Made by a program: the position numbers and the translations under genes
Source: Acidiphilium sp.
Lineage (GTDB): Bacteria; Pseudomonadota; Alphaproteobacteria; Acetobacterales; Acetobacteraceae
Direction: 5' to 3'
Length of the DNA: 64,000 nucleotides
Assembly (NCBI GenBank): GCA_028688905.1
Contig: JAQTXH010000001.1
Coordinates: 482,156 to 546,155, forward strand
The notes under the pieces: model-generated
What the model was told of the DNA's origin: nothing
Seen by the model: only the letters and a program-made list of their open reading frames with translations
The model's database searches: none
Shown here: in pieces, positions 24,429 to 34,251 of the stretch
Layout: the number at the start of each line of letters is the position of its first letter
How positions within the stretch are numbered: the first letter of the stretch is position 1

Positions 24429-27400
24429 TCACGGTGCGGTGACGGCGGCGCGGTGCTTGCCGATCCAGCCGATTGCCGGGTTGACCTGCCGCTCAATCTC
24501 AGGATGGGCAAGCGGCCCGGTGACCGAAACCGGGAAGGCCGGGGCCGATTTATGTTGCGCGACGACCGGCCGTGCCGTGGCGGTCAGTTTCGCCTGGAGA
24601 TGAACCAGATCGAGCGTGCCGGTCGCGCTGATCGTGCCGGATTTGCCCGCCAGGGCGGCGTGGTCGAAGCTGAGCACGCCCGTCGCGATCGAGCCGGCGA
24701 AAGCCGCCGTGTCGAAGCCGGTCTCGCCGCTGGTCAGGGCATCGCGCAGTTGTTGCGCGGCCGCGATGTGGCCAATCCGGTGTTCGCTGGCGGTTGCCCC
24801 CGCCAGCGCGTCGCCCGCCTTTACCAGATCGATCCCCGATAAGGTCAGGCTGCTGCCGGTGGCCATCAAAGCGCCCGCCAGATCATGCAGCCAATCCTGC
24901 GGCGTGGCACCGCTCGCGGTCAAGTTGGTGGTGATATCGAGATGGCCGGTGGTGAAAGGCAGGGCAATACCCGCCGCCGCCGACGCCGCGCCGAGCCGCG
25001 CGGTGTCGGCCCGCTTCAGATGTGCCTCAACGCTCAAGGTCGGCGGTGATTTCGGGACTGCACCGGTCAGGACCAACGATCCGTCAAGCGCACCGCCGGC
25101 GACCCTGGCATGAGTGACCCCGAGTGCCAGGGTCGGCGCGAGTTTGCCGTGGTCGAGCGTCAGGCTGAACTTACCGTCGCGGGCGATCGTGGTGTCCGCC
25201 CGGTCGATCCGCGCCGCGGTGATCGAGGGCAGCGACAAGGTGACATCGCTATCCAGCGTTGCATTGGCGACGCCGAGCAGCGCGCCCGGTGTTGGCAACG
25301 GCAGGGTGTCGGCGGCGATATTGCCGTCGATGACCAAAGGATTGGCGGTGGTCTTCAGGCTCAGCCTGCCCGCCGCGGTCAGCGCTCCCAGCGAGACGAC
25401 GAAATCCGATAGTCCCAGCATGGAGCCGGTGGCAAAGCCGGACGCGCGCAGACTGACCGACCCCGCCCCCGGCCAGTCCAGTCCGTTCCGCGCGCCAAGC
25501 CAGTGCGCGCCGTTGAGCGCGCGCAGCAGGGCGACGGCATTCGGCGCATGCAGGCTGATGGCACCGGCGGCGGTTGTATTCACCAGATCGACCACCGGCA
25601 TCGCGTTCGCGCGCAGGGTACCGATATGCAAGGTGATCCCGGTATGGACTGCCGACGCAGGGCCGGCGGCGACCAGCGCAGCCGCGAAGCGATGATGCAG
25701 CAGCGGCAGGTGTAGCCAGCCCGGTGCCGCGCCGGAACCAGGCCCATAGGCCATCGCCTGGATGCTCGTGGCCAGCGCGGTACCATCCGGTCCGGTCGTC
25801 ATCACCCGGGTAGCGACCATGGCACCGTCGCCGCGCCGTGTGCCGTGGCCGACGACAAATGTCTTGCCGATCCGCAGGCTGGCGAGGCGCACCGCGACAC
25901 CACCGCCTTGGCGGGCGCTGCGCAAGGCGGCGTCGATCAACACATCGGTGGCGGCAAACCGGGTTTTTGCCCCAGCACCGCTGCCTGTGCGCACCAGCAC
26001 AGACTTGGCGGTCAGGTTGACCGGCCCGGCGAGCTTGGGAGCAGGATTCGCGAGCGCCATCCGTAACGACGCCAGCGATTCATCGTTCAACACCAGATGA
26101 TCGAACGCCAGACGCACCGCAAACCGGTCTTCGGGCGAACCTGCCGTCTGCCTGATCATATCCAGCCTGATCGCACCGGTGAAACGCGACGCCGGCCGGG
26201 TTGGGGTACCGCCGAGGCCCCCCTGCAATTCATCGAGCCAAACGGTACCCGACCCGCGCGTGGCCATGTGTCCCGCAAGAGACATCTGGCCGACCCCGGC
26301 GGGCCAGCCTTGTAGGAAGGGCAGGGGGTTGCGCAGCGCCGCGATCGTCCCGGCCGGGTCCACCGCCGTCAGGTCGAAATCGCCCTCGATGCCGTCGTGT
26401 TGCCCGATCTTGCCCCCGATCTTGCCCCCGATCTTGCCGGTGAACGTCAGTTGCGCTTGTCCCGGTAGGGTGGCGGCGAGCGACTGAATCGCCGCGCCGC
26501 CCGCCTGACCCAGCACTTCGGCCTGCATCGTGGGAACGACGGCGCGGCCGATGGCAAGATCGGTCAGACCGACCGAGGCGGCGAGCGGCACCACCGCCGC
26601 GATCCGCGCGAAAAGCGTCTCTGCGGTACTCAGGGTGAGGTGATCGCCGGTCAGGTCGAGCCGCATCAACGGGGCCGGGCGCAGTGCGATCGTGGCGGTG
26701 CCAGCCGCGTGGCTGGCCGCGAACTCGGCAACGATATCGCGCAGCGCAATCATCGTGCCGTCGGCCTGGAGGTCAGCCTGAAACGATGCCGGCACCAGCG
26801 GCAGGGTATGATCCGGCGCAATATCGGCGATCGCAGCCGGCGAGATCGATCCCTTCAGCGTGCCCGCGAGCACACTGGCGCGGTTCAACGTACCCTTGAA
26901 GCCGAGCCGCGCCCCGGTTCCGGCCACACTGAGCGCGGCCGTGACCGGTGCGGGTGCCGTGCCGCCGGTGTCATCGATGTCCAGGGTCACCGATGCAGGA
27001 ATTCCGGCGAACACCACGCTGCCGGAGGCCGCAAGCACCGCGCTCGGGCCGCCGGTGAAGATCGACAGATCGGCGTGGGTGAATTCCAGCGACCCGAGGC
27101 GGAATGTACCATCGACGATGGTGGCGTGCAGCGATGCCAGCCACAGCGGGGGGGCCACGGCGTCAACGCCGCCGGGCAGCGGCCAGGGCAGCACGACATG
27201 GGGTTTGCGGAGCGTCAGTTTGCGCGCCCGCAGCCGCCCCAGCAGCAAAGGGCCAGGGGCGAGATCGAGCTTCAGCGTGTCGGCGGTGATCGAGACACCC
27301 TTCGGTCCACCGATCGTTACGGTTTCGGCCCGCAACTGTGGATCGGGGAGCAGCGACAACTCGATGGGTCCGGCAATGACGACCCGGTGCCCGACCGCCA

Positions 27401-27551
27401 CACTCGCCAGACGCTCGATCGCGGCGCGATGATAGTTGCCGGAGGCGAGGCGCGGCCCATAGATCACACCGACGGCGATCAGGCCGAGCACCGCAAGCGC
27501 CACGATCGCGCGCCGCCGAATTTTTGCCCGACTCTCCCGCGTGGCGCTCAT
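24429..27551 (-). CDS. AsmA-family inner-membrane-anchored protein
   Basis: 1040 aa. A single N-terminal membrane anchor (about residues 12-32) is followed by the AsmA opening (IEROLA-like helix IERLASVAVGHRV, then GPIELSLLPDPQLRAETVTIGG). The body is a long beta-rich repeat that resembles the bridge-like lipid-transport groove of the AsmA/TamB superfamily, with an AsmA-type C-terminal region near ITTNLTASGATPQDWLHDL. The probable role is phospholipid transport or outer-membrane homeostasis. A tandem 12-bp repeat at 26403-26438 encodes KIGG repeats in a loop. It is followed downstream by gst about 90 bp away. Confidence 0.85.
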   Translation of the reverse strand: MSATRESRAKIRRRAIVALAVLGLIAVGVIYGPRLASGNYHRAAIERLASVAVGHRVVIAGPIELSLLPDPQLRAETVTIGGPKGVSITADTLKLDLAPGPLLLGRLRARKLTLRKPHVVLPWPLPGGVDAVAPPLWLASLHATIVDGTFRLGSLEFTHADLSIFTGGPSAVLAASGSVVFAGIPASVTLDIDDTGGTAPAPVTAALSVAGTGARLGFKGTLNRASVLAGTLKGSISPAAIADIAPDHTLPLVPASFQADLQADGTMIALRDIVAEFAASHAAGTATIALRPAPLMRLDLTGDHLTLSTAETLFARIAAVVPLAASVGLTDLAIGRAVVPTMQAEVLGQAGGAAIQSLAATLPGQAQLTFTGKIGGKIGGKIGQHDGIEGDFDLTAVDPAGTIAALRNPLPFLQGWPAGVGQMSLAGHMATRGSGTVWLDELQGGLGGTPTRPASRFTGAIRLDMIRQTAGSPEDRFAVRLAFDHLVLNDESLASLRMALANPAPKLAGPVNLTAKSVLVRTGSGAGAKTRFAATDVLIDAALRSARQGGGVAVRLASLRIGKTFVVGHGTRRGDGAMVATRVMTTGPDGTALATSIQAMAYGPGSGAAPGWLHLPLLHHRFAAALVAAGPASAVHTGITLHIGTLRANAMPVVDLVNTTAAGAISLHAPNAVALLRALNGAHWLGARNGLDWPGAGSVSLRASGFATGSMLGLSDFVVSLGALTAAGRLSLKTTANPLVIDGNIAADTLPLPTPGALLGVANATLDSDVTLSLPSITAARIDRADTTIARDGKFSLTLDHGKLAPTLALGVTHARVAGGALDGSLVLTGAVPKSPPTLSVEAHLKRADTARLGAASAAAGIALPFTTGHLDITTNLTASGATPQDWLHDLAGALMATGSSLTLSGIDLVKAGDALAGATASEHRIGHIAAAQQLRDALTSGETGFDTAAFAGSIATGVLSFDHAALAGKSGTISATGTLDLVHLQAKLTATARPVVAQHKSAPAFPVSVTGPLAHPEIERQVNPAIGWIGKHRAAVTAP

Positions 27552-27563
27552 GCGGCGCTGGTA

Positions 27564-28175
27564 TCAGACAGAGCCAACCCGCGCGACCCCGGCATCCGCC
27601 ATTGTGCGCCAGGCGGCGGCGAGCGAGGCGTCGCGATCGATCGCCCGGCAGGCGGGCTCGATCACCCGCGCGGCAACGCCGAACCGCCGCGCATCAAGCG
27701 CCGTCCAGGCGACGCAATAATCGGTGGCGAGGCCGCAGAGATCGATCGCCGTGATGCCGCGCGACGCAAAATAGCCGTCAAGCCCGGTTCGGGTGGCGCG
27801 ATCGGCTTCGAGAAACGCCGAATAGGAATCGATCGCCGGGTTCAAGCCCTTGCGCAGGATCAGGGCAGCGTGCGGAATATGGAGATCGGGATGCAAGGCC
27901 GCCCCGGTGCTGTCCATCACACAATGATCCGGCCAGAGCTTCTGGGGGCCATAGTCGAGGTCGATTGTTTCGAAGGGCGATCGTTCTACGTGCTGGCTGG
28001 CGAACGAAGTATGGTTGGCCGGATGCCAGTCCTGGGTGATGACGACGGTCGCATAGTGTCGCGCCAGCGCATTGATGATCGGCACCACAGCATCGCCATC
28101 CGGCACCGCGAGCGCGCCACCGGCACAGAAATCGCGCTGCACGTCGATCACCAGGAGGGCGGTTTTGCGGTTCAT
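27564..28175 (-). CDS. pncA: Nicotinamidase
   Basis: 203 aa. The catalytic triad is visible as Asp in LLVIDVQRDF (D11), Lys in LRKGLNP, and the nucleophile Cys in GLATDYCVAWTA. The metal site is in TQDWHPANHTSF. It hydrolyses nicotinamide to nicotinate in NAD salvage. The start is ATG 28175, where homology begins, two bases after the stop of the SMP-30 gene, so the two are one operon. The asmA-like gene begins 12 bp downstream. Confidence 0.93.
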   Translation of the reverse strand: MNRKTALLVIDVQRDFCAGGALAVPDGDAVVPIINALARHYATVVITQDWHPANHTSFASQHVERSPFETIDLDYGPQKLWPDHCVMDSTGAALHPDLHIPHAALILRKGLNPAIDSYSAFLEADRATRTGLDGYFASRGITAIDLCGLATDYCVAWTALDARRFGVAARVIEPACRAIDRDASLAAAWRTMADAGVARVGSV

Positions 28176-28177
28176 GA

Positions 28178-29092
28178 CTATAGAGTAGGGTGTCCGCGCA
28201 CGCCGAGATAGAGTGCATAGACTGAACTTGTCGCGGTGATGAACAGCCGGTTCCGCTTCGGCCCGCCGAAGGCGACATTGCTGACCATTTCGGGGATGTC
28301 GATTTTGCCCAACAGCGCGCCATCGGGCGCGAAGACGGCGACCGCGTTGCCCGAACCGCAACTGGTCCAGACGTTGCCGTGTTCGTCAAGCCGGAACCCA
28401 TCGGCAAAGCCGGGTTCGATGACCGTGAACACTCGGGCCGGCCCGAGCCGTACGCCGTCGATCACATCATGCACCCTGATATGGTGCGGACCATTTTCGC
28501 GATGGGTGACCCCGGTATCGGCGATATAAAGCAACCGCTCGTCCGGGCTGAAGGCGATGCCGTTCGGGCGTTCATAATCCTCGGCCACCGCACTGAGCGC
28601 GCCGCTCGCCGGATCGAACCGGTAAACCCGGCGGGCGGCTTGCTCGCTGTCGCCGCGATGACCTTCGTAGTCCGACATGATGCCGTAATCGGGGTCGGTG
28701 AACCAGACGCTGCCGTCGGACTTCACCACCAGGTCATTGGGTGAATTGAGGCGCTTACCCTCGAACTGGTCAACGAGTAAAGTTATGCTGCCATCGTACT
28801 CGGTGCGGCTGATGCCGCGCCGCCCGTGTTCGCAACTGACCAGCCGCCCCTGCCGGTCGCGGGTGAGGCCGTTGGTGTAGTTTGCCGGTGAGCGGTACAC
28901 ATCCATTTCCCCGGTCGGCCACCAGCGCATAATCCGATCGTTCGGAATATCGCTCCACAGCAGGCAATTGGCGTCGCCGAACCACACCGGACCCTCCGCC
29001 CAGCGGAACCCGGTGGCGATGCGTTCGATCGCGGCGTTCATCAGTAGCATCGGCCGCATGCGGGGGTCGTAGATGTGATATAGCGCCGCCAA
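28178..29092 (-). CDS. SMP-30/gluconolactonase family protein, TTG start
   Basis: 304 aa, six-bladed beta-propeller. Metal-site and family motifs are WAEGPVWF (metal Glu), LNSPNDLVVKSDGSVWFTDPDYG (Asn), RPNGIAFSPD (Asn) and FADGFRLDEHGNVW (Asp). It probably hydrolyses a sugar lactone. The start is TTG 29092: AGGAGA (29099-29104) lies six bases before it, whereas the internal ATG codons have no such site. It is transcribed with pncA downstream (2-bp gap). Confidence 0.85.
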   Translation of the reverse strand: MAALYHIYDPRMRPMLLMNAAIERIATGFRWAEGPVWFGDANCLLWSDIPNDRIMRWWPTGEMDVYRSPANYTNGLTRDRQGRLVSCEHGRRGISRTEYDGSITLLVDQFEGKRLNSPNDLVVKSDGSVWFTDPDYGIMSDYEGHRGDSEQAARRVYRFDPASGALSAVAEDYERPNGIAFSPDERLLYIADTGVTHRENGPHHIRVHDVIDGVRLGPARVFTVIEPGFADGFRLDEHGNVWTSCGSGNAVAVFAPDGALLGKIDIPEMVSNVAFGGPKRNRLFITATSSVYALYLGVRGHPTL

Positions 29093-29127
29093 ATCTTATC
29101 TCCTGTACGGTACGCGACGATTGCCGT

Positions 29128-29155
29128 AATTTTTCTATTGGTATTTTTCTATTGG
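29128..29155. repeat. Tandem 14-bp repeat in the SMP-30/malate synthase divergent region
   Basis: AATTTTTCTATTGG (29128-29141) and TATTTTTCTATTGG (29142-29155) are tandem copies with one difference, in the ~165-bp gap between divergent starts. The position fits a regulator site for malate synthase or the lactonase operon, but slippage duplication is equally possible. Confidence 0.6.
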
Positions 29156-29258
29156 TAATCGCCTCGGGCCAATCGGCAAGGGGAGCTGGCGTGATCCCGT
29201 GGGTCTCGACAACGCGCCCCCCTTTGGCCAAAACCACGGCAACGAACGGAGATATGCT

Positions 29259-31427
29259 ATGAGCGAGACCTATATCGAAGCTGGCGGCATCAAAATTGCC
29301 ACTGTGCTGCACCAGTTCATCGTTGCCGAGGCGTTGCCCGGAACCGGACTCGACCCAACTCTGTTCTGGCAGGGTTTTGGAGCGCTGATCGCCAAGCATA
29401 CGCCGCGCAACGCTGAATTGATGGCCGAGCGTGATCGGTTGCAGGCGGCGATCGATGACTGGCACCGCAGCCACCTAGCCAAGCCGATCGACCAGGCGGC
29501 ATATCAGGCGTTCCTGCGCGACATCGGCTATCTCAAGCCGGAGCCGGCGCGATTTGCGGTTGCTACCGATCGCGTCGATCCCGAAATCGCCAGCATCGCC
29601 GGGCCGCAACTGGTGGTGCCGGTGATGAATGCCCGCTACGCGTTGAATGCCGCCAACGCCCGGTGGGGCAGCCTGTATGACGCGCTCTACGGCACCGACG
29701 CAGTCGCCGAAACCGAGGGATTGGAGCGCGGCAAACACTTCAACCCCAAGCGCGGTGCCGCCGTGGTCGCGCGGGGGCGGGCGTTCCTTGATGCCAGTGT
29801 GCCGCTCGCGATGGGTATCTACAAGGAAGTGCGCGGCTTTCGCGTGCATAATGGCCATCTCGCGATCATTCTGGAACGCGGCGAAACCGGCCTGAAGCAC
29901 GCCAGCCAGTTCGCCGGCTACCGGGGTAACGCGGCATCACCAAGCGCGGTGCTGCTGCGCAACCATAATCTGCACATTGAAATCGTGATCGATCCCGCCA
30001 ACAGCATCGGCAAGACCGATCCCGCCGGCATCGCCGATCTGGTGATCGAGTCCGCAATCAGTTCGATCATGGACGCGGAAGACAGCGTCGCCGCGGTCGA
30101 TGCCGAGGACAAAGTGCTGGTCTATCGCAACTGGCTCGGGTTGATGGAGGGTACGCTGGAGGAACAGGTCGAAAAGGGCGGCAAGAATTTCATCCGCCGG
30201 CTCAATCCCGACCGGACCTACACCGCCCCCGACGGTCATGAATTTTCCCTTCCCGGGCGGGTTTTGATGCTGGTACGCAACGTCGGACATCACATTTATA
30301 CTGATACTGTGCTCGACGCGTCGGACAAGCCGATTCCCGAGACCATACTCGACCTTGTGGTCACGGCGCTCTGTGGCGCACATGACATCAAGCGCACCGA
30401 TGGGGTACGCAACTCGCTTACCGGTTCGATTTATATCGTCAAGCCCAAACTGCACGGTGCCGATGAAGTGGCCTATGCCGACGGGCTGTTCGCGGCGGTG
30501 GAGGATTTGCTCCGGTTGCCCGACAACACGATCAAGATGGGCATTATGGATGAGGAACGCCGCACCTCGGCCAATCTCGCTGCCTGTATCGAAGCGGCAA
30601 AGAACCGGATTTTCTTCATCAACACCGGCTTTCTCGATCGCACGGGCGATGAAATCCATACCTCGACCGAAGCCGGCCCGATGATCCGCAAAAACGAGAT
30701 CAAGGACGCGCCCTGGATTAAGAGCTACGAGGACCGCAATGTCGATATCGGCATCGAATGCGGCCTGCCAGGACACGCGCAGATCGGAAAGGGCATGTGG
30801 GCCGCGCCCGACGCGATGGCGGCGATGCTGGAACAGAAGATCGGCCATCCCCGCGCTGGGGCGAATACCGCGTGGGTACCATCGCCTACCGCCGCCACGC
30901 TGCACGCGCTGCACTATCACATGGTCGATGTGGCTTCGCGCCAGGAGGAACTGAAATCGCGGGCGAAGGGTTCGCTCGACGATTTGTTGACCCTCCCGCT
31001 CGCCGACCGGACGAACTGGGAACCCGACGATATCCAGCAGGAACTCGACAACAACGCGCAGGGCATTCTCGGTTATGTGGTGCGCTGGATCGATCAGGGC
31101 ATCGGCTGCTCGAAAGTACCGGATATCCATGATGTCGCATTGATGGAAGATCGCGCAACGCTGCGCATCTCCTCTCAGCACATCGCCAACTGGCTGCACC
31201 ACGGCATTGTCGATGAAGCGCAGGTGCTGGCCACCATGAAGCGCATGGCGGCGGTGGTCGATCGGCAGAACGCGGGGGATACTCTCTACAAGCCGATGGC
31301 ACCGGGTTACGACGGTATCGCCTTCAAGGCGGCGTGCGATCTGGTGTTCAAGGGCCGCACCCAGCCGAACGGCTACACCGAATTCATTCTGCACGACCGC
31401 CGCCGCGCGGCGAAGGCGGCGGCCTGA
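29259..31427 (+). CDS. glcB: Malate synthase G
   Basis: 722 aa, the isoform-G length. Conserved blocks include [36 protein letters not shown] (catalytic and Mg2+ region), [33 protein letters not shown] (conserved active-site acid) and [19 protein letters not shown]. It condenses glyoxylate with acetyl-CoA to malate, for growth on C2 compounds or glycolate. CGGAGA precedes ATG 29259. No isocitrate lyase or glycolate oxidase gene is in the window. A strong hairpin follows the stop. Confidence 0.96.
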   Translation: MSETYIEAGGIKIATVLHQFIVAEALPGTGLDPTLFWQGFGALIAKHTPRNAELMAERDRLQAAIDDWHRSHLAKPIDQAAYQAFLRDIGYLKPEPARFAVATDRVDPEIASIAGPQLVVPVMNARYALNAANARWGSLYDALYGTDAVAETEGLERGKHFNPKRGAAVVARGRAFLDASVPLAMGIYKEVRGFRVHNGHLAIILERGETGLKHASQFAGYRGNAASPSAVLLRNHNLHIEIVIDPANSIGKTDPAGIADLVIESAISSIMDAEDSVAAVDAEDKVLVYRNWLGLMEGTLEEQVEKGGKNFIRRLNPDRTYTAPDGHEFSLPGRVLMLVRNVGHHIYTDTVLDASDKPIPETILDLVVTALCGAHDIKRTDGVRNSLTGSIYIVKPKLHGADEVAYADGLFAAVEDLLRLPDNTIKMGIMDEERRTSANLAACIEAAKNRIFFINTGFLDRTGDEIHTSTEAGPMIRKNEIKDAPWIKSYEDRNVDIGIECGLPGHAQIGKGMWAAPDAMAAMLEQKIGHPRAGANTAWVPSPTAATLHALHYHMVDVASRQEELKSRAKGSLDDLLTLPLADRTNWEPDDIQQELDNNAQGILGYVVRWIDQGIGCSKVPDIHDVALMEDRATLRISSQHIANWLHHGIVDEAQVLATMKRMAAVVDRQNAGDTLYKPMAPGYDGIAFKAACDLVFKGRTQPNGYTEFILHDRRRAAKAAA

Positions 31428-31435
31428 CGAGACGT

Positions 31436-31480
31436 CCGGGGGAGCGTGATGATCCGAAACATCATTGCGCTCTTCCCCGG
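31436..31480 (+). terminator. Hairpin after malate synthase
   Basis: Nested inverted repeat CCGGGG/CCCCGG (31436-31441 with 31475-31480), with inner AGCG/CGCT and ATGAT/ATCAT pairings, starting nine bases after the stop. It lacks a long T-run, so termination may be Rho-assisted. Confidence 0.6.
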
Positions 31481-31522
31481 TAAGCGACGTGCGACCTCAA
31501 TAATACGGGGTGGTATCTGATT

Positions 31523-32320
31523 TCAGAAATGCATGCCGAATGATGCCGCGTTGCGATAGAGCATGTAGATCGCCACAATAAAGACCAGACCGGCGAACAC
31601 CCGGTTGAGCGCGGCGCGGCGCGGCGCGAGGAAGACGGCAAGCTTGGTGCCGAGCAGGCCGCCAGCGACGCCGCCGCCGATGAATTCGATCGCGACACGC
31701 CAGTCGACGAAGCCTGAGACCGAATAATTCACCGCCGTGGTCAGGCCGAAGGTACCGACCGAGAGTAGCGAGGAACCGATCGCAAAGATCATTGGCATGC
31801 CGGTCGAAAACAGCAGACCCGGTACGATCAGGAACCCGCCGCCGATTCCAAAAAAACCGGAGAGTGCGCCGACGACCAGTGCGGCAATGCTGACCAATGC
31901 GAGCAATTTGGGTGTCAGATGCTCCGTCTCGTGCGATTGGGCCAGTTGTTCAGCGGTGGGGGGGCGGCGACGCAGCATCAGCACGCCCACCACGATCATC
32001 AGGATAGCAAACAGGAATATCAGCTTGTTGCCGTTGACCACTTTGCCAAGCGTCGAGCCGGCCGTCGCACCGGCGATGCCGAGAATGGCGAAAATGATCG
32101 CACTGCGCCAGCGCACGTTGCCTTTGCGTGCGTGGCCGAAAAAATTGGCGAAGGCATTGGCGGAAACCGCGAGCGCCCCGGTTCCGATCGCTTCGTGCGG
32201 TTTCAAACCAACGACATAAAGCATCAACGGGGTAGCAAGGATTGACCCGCCGCCGCCAATCAGCCCCAGGGTAAAACCGACGGCACCGCCGGAAATGACT
32301 GCAAGAAATATTTCTAACAT
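31523..32320 (-). CDS. TSUP/TauE-SafE-family sulfite (sulfonate) exporter
   Basis: 265 aa with about 8 membrane helices in two repeats, and the TSUP glycine motifs GLIGGGGSILATPLM near the N-terminus and FFGIGGGFLIVPGLLF in the second half. Family members export sulfite or other sulfur oxyanions across the inner membrane. It is divergent from sqr and sits at the edge of the sulfur island, so export of sulfite or a sulfur intermediate is likely. Confidence 0.88.
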   Translation of the reverse strand: MLEIFLAVISGGAVGFTLGLIGGGGSILATPLMLYVVGLKPHEAIGTGALAVSANAFANFFGHARKGNVRWRSAIIFAILGIAGATAGSTLGKVVNGNKLIFLFAILMIVVGVLMLRRRPPTAEQLAQSHETEHLTPKLLALVSIAALVVGALSGFFGIGGGFLIVPGLLFSTGMPMIFAIGSSLLSVGTFGLTTAVNYSVSGFVDWRVAIEFIGGGVAGGLLGTKLAVFLAPRRAALNRVFAGLVFIVAIYMLYRNAASFGMHF

Positions 32321-32795
32321 TGAGCGACTTTCAATCAGGCTAAATCAACATAGGTTTCGACGACCTTAGTACATAGAAACAACAATGAAACTGACATGAA
32401 ATTGCAGCATTCACATTGTTATGCATTGCATGAATGGGATTAATGTTTTTGCCGGCATCTTGAAAGCTGGTTATGATCACATTTTGGTTAACAGCGGTGG
32501 ATCGGTGCCGCCCAGAGCCGGTCACGGAATTTCAGGTAGCAGCTAGACCAGACTCATATATAATGCAATACGCATATATGAATGACCGGGGTTTAAGTGA
32601 GGCTGGAACGGGTTGGCAAGCAGGGATTTTCAGGTGCGGGTGGGCCGGCGATCTTCCGGTGCCGGTTGACCACGCTGGGTGGCATGGTTACGTAATATAC
32701 GTTGTTAAGCTAGACATAGATTAAATAGTTTGCAAATGTCATGGTCAGGGCATGCCGAACAAAGCCCGTACATGCGTTCTCAGGAGGATTTTGCC
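32321..32795. other. 475-bp AT-rich divergent control region between the exporter and sqr
   Basis: No gene is supported here. Visible structure: ATTCA...TGAAT at 32409-32435 around TTATGCATTGCA; a palindrome with a perfect TATAAT at 32554-32581; ACGT-aatat-ACGT near 32695; and AGGAGG at 32782-32787 that sets the sqr start. The base composition is much lower in GC than the flanking genes. Confidence 0.6.
32554..32581 (+). promoter_or_regulatory. Putative sqr operator overlapping a -10 element
   Basis: TCATATAT (32554-32561) and ATATATGA (32574-32581) are inverted repeats around AATGCAATACGC. A perfect TATAAT lies at 32559-32564, inside the left arm, although no good -35 element is seen. The inner AATGCAATAC (32562-32571) recurs in reverse orientation in the soxC promoter. 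Such AT-rich palindromes are typical of ArsR-family sulfide sensors (BigR/SqrR), but no such gene is in the window. Confidence 0.5.
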
Positions 32796-34076
32796 GTGCT
32801 CGATCAACCGCAAGTGACCAATGGACTGACCGGCCAAGCGTTAGGTCGTTCGTTCGATATTCTGATTATCGGGGGTGGTTCCGCCGGCTTGACGGTGGCG
32901 GCGATGCTGCGCGGCAAGGTCAAGGGCAGTATCGCAATTGTCGATCCGACCGACACCAATGCGTATCAGCCTGGCTGGACCATGGTGGGCGCTGGCGTGT
33001 TCAACCTTGCCCAGACGATCAAACCGGAGGCGGCGCTGATTCCCAAGGGAGTCGAGTGGATCAAAAAACCTGCCGCCTCGTTCGATCCGGATCATAATCG
33101 GGTTGCCCTCGCCGATGGCACGCAGCTTGGCTATCGATTCCTGATCGTTTGCCCCGGCTTGCAGCTTGACTGGGGCAAAATCGAAGGGCTGACCGAAACG
33201 ATTGGTAAAAATGGTGTGTGCAGTAATTATCGCGGTGATCTGGCGGCCTATACCTGGGAGTGCATCAAGTCGTTCAAGAGCGGCAAAATGATTTTCACCC
33301 AGCCGCCGATGCCGATCAAATGCCCGGGCGCGCCGCAGAAAATTGCCTATCTTGCCGCCGATCATCTGCGCCTGACCGGTAAGCGCGCCGCCGCCGAAAT
33401 TGCGTTTTGCACCGCGTTGCCCACCCTGTTCGGTGTGGTGCCGTTTGTGCCGCCGTTGAAGGCGGCGATGAAGCGCCACGGCATCGAGGAAAATTACAAA
33501 ACCAATTTGAAGGCGATCGACGGCAAAGCCAAAAAGGCGATTTTCACCGTGACCGCCGCCGACGATACGACTTCGGAAGTCGTGCGCGATTTCGACATGA
33601 TCCATGTCACACCGCCGCAAAGCGCCCCGGATTTCCTGAAGGGCAGCCCGATTGCCAACGCGGCCGGGTTTGTCGATGTCGATCAGCACAGCATGCAACA
33701 CCTCAAATACAAGAATGTCTTCTCGCTCGGCGATGCCGCGAGCACGCCCAACAGCAAGACCCTCGCGGCATTGCGGCTTCAGGCTCCGGTGGTGGTGCGC
33801 AATCTGGTCGCCGCGATGAAGTCCGAGGTCGGGACCGCCAGCTATGATGGCTATGGCTCGTGTCCGCTGACCACCGATTATGGGCGGATCGTGCTGGCTG
33901 AGTTCATCTATGGCGGCAAGGTGACACCGAGTTTCCCGCTCGACCCGCGGGTGCCGCGCTATTCGTCGTGGTGGCTCAAAAAAGATTTCCTGCCGTTCCT
34001 GTATTGGCAAGTCATGCTCAGGGGAATCGATCTCGATATTGGTCATAGGGAGCGCGTGTTTGCGGATGCCGCCTGA
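32796..34076 (+). CDS. sqr: Type II sulfide:quinone oxidoreductase
   Basis: 426 aa flavoprotein that oxidises sulfide and reduces quinone at the membrane. FAD-binding motif IIGGGSAGLT (about residue 25). The two catalytic cysteines align by context with those of mitochondrial SQOR: C176 in IKCPGAPQKIAYL and C356 in YGSCPLTTDYGR. Other type II blocks are FDMIHVTPPQSAPDFL and FLYWQVMLRG. The start is GTG 32796, because a perfect AGGAGG lies eight bases upstream; the longer frame to 32730 has no such site. It leads the plus-strand arm of the sulfur island, ahead of two cytochromes. Confidence 0.93.
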   Translation: MLDQPQVTNGLTGQALGRSFDILIIGGGSAGLTVAAMLRGKVKGSIAIVDPTDTNAYQPGWTMVGAGVFNLAQTIKPEAALIPKGVEWIKKPAASFDPDHNRVALADGTQLGYRFLIVCPGLQLDWGKIEGLTETIGKNGVCSNYRGDLAAYTWECIKSFKSGKMIFTQPPMPIKCPGAPQKIAYLAADHLRLTGKRAAAEIAFCTALPTLFGVVPFVPPLKAAMKRHGIEENYKTNLKAIDGKAKKAIFTVTAADDTTSEVVRDFDMIHVTPPQSAPDFLKGSPIANAAGFVDVDQHSMQHLKYKNVFSLGDAASTPNSKTLAALRLQAPVVVRNLVAAMKSEVGTASYDGYGSCPLTTDYGRIVLAEFIYGGKVTPSFPLDPRVPRYSSWWLKKDFLPFLYWQVMLRGIDLDIGHRERVFADAA

Positions 34077-34251
34077 CACAACGATCCAAAGCGCTACCAC
34101 CACAGGCAATCGATACACATGGAACGGCCGGGCTGAGACAATCAAATTGATCGGATGACCTGATCGAATTGATCTATGATGGCTGCGTGTTCAATTTGTT
34201 TTGAATCGGTACAATCGCGCGGTGGTGGCGCTTGGTGGGGGTTTTCTACAT

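Noticed and set aside
26640-28211. 523-aa plus-strand frame over the asmA-like gene and pncA
   Set aside because: It spans two real minus-strand genes and has antisense-like Arg/Gly content.
29937-31394. 485-aa minus-strand frame inside malate synthase G
   Set aside because: Antisense shadow of glcB, with no recognisable domain and no ribosome-binding site.
32841-34145. 434-aa minus-strand frame over sqr
   Set aside because: Antisense shadow of a clearly conserved SQR; Arg/His-rich content is typical of such frames.
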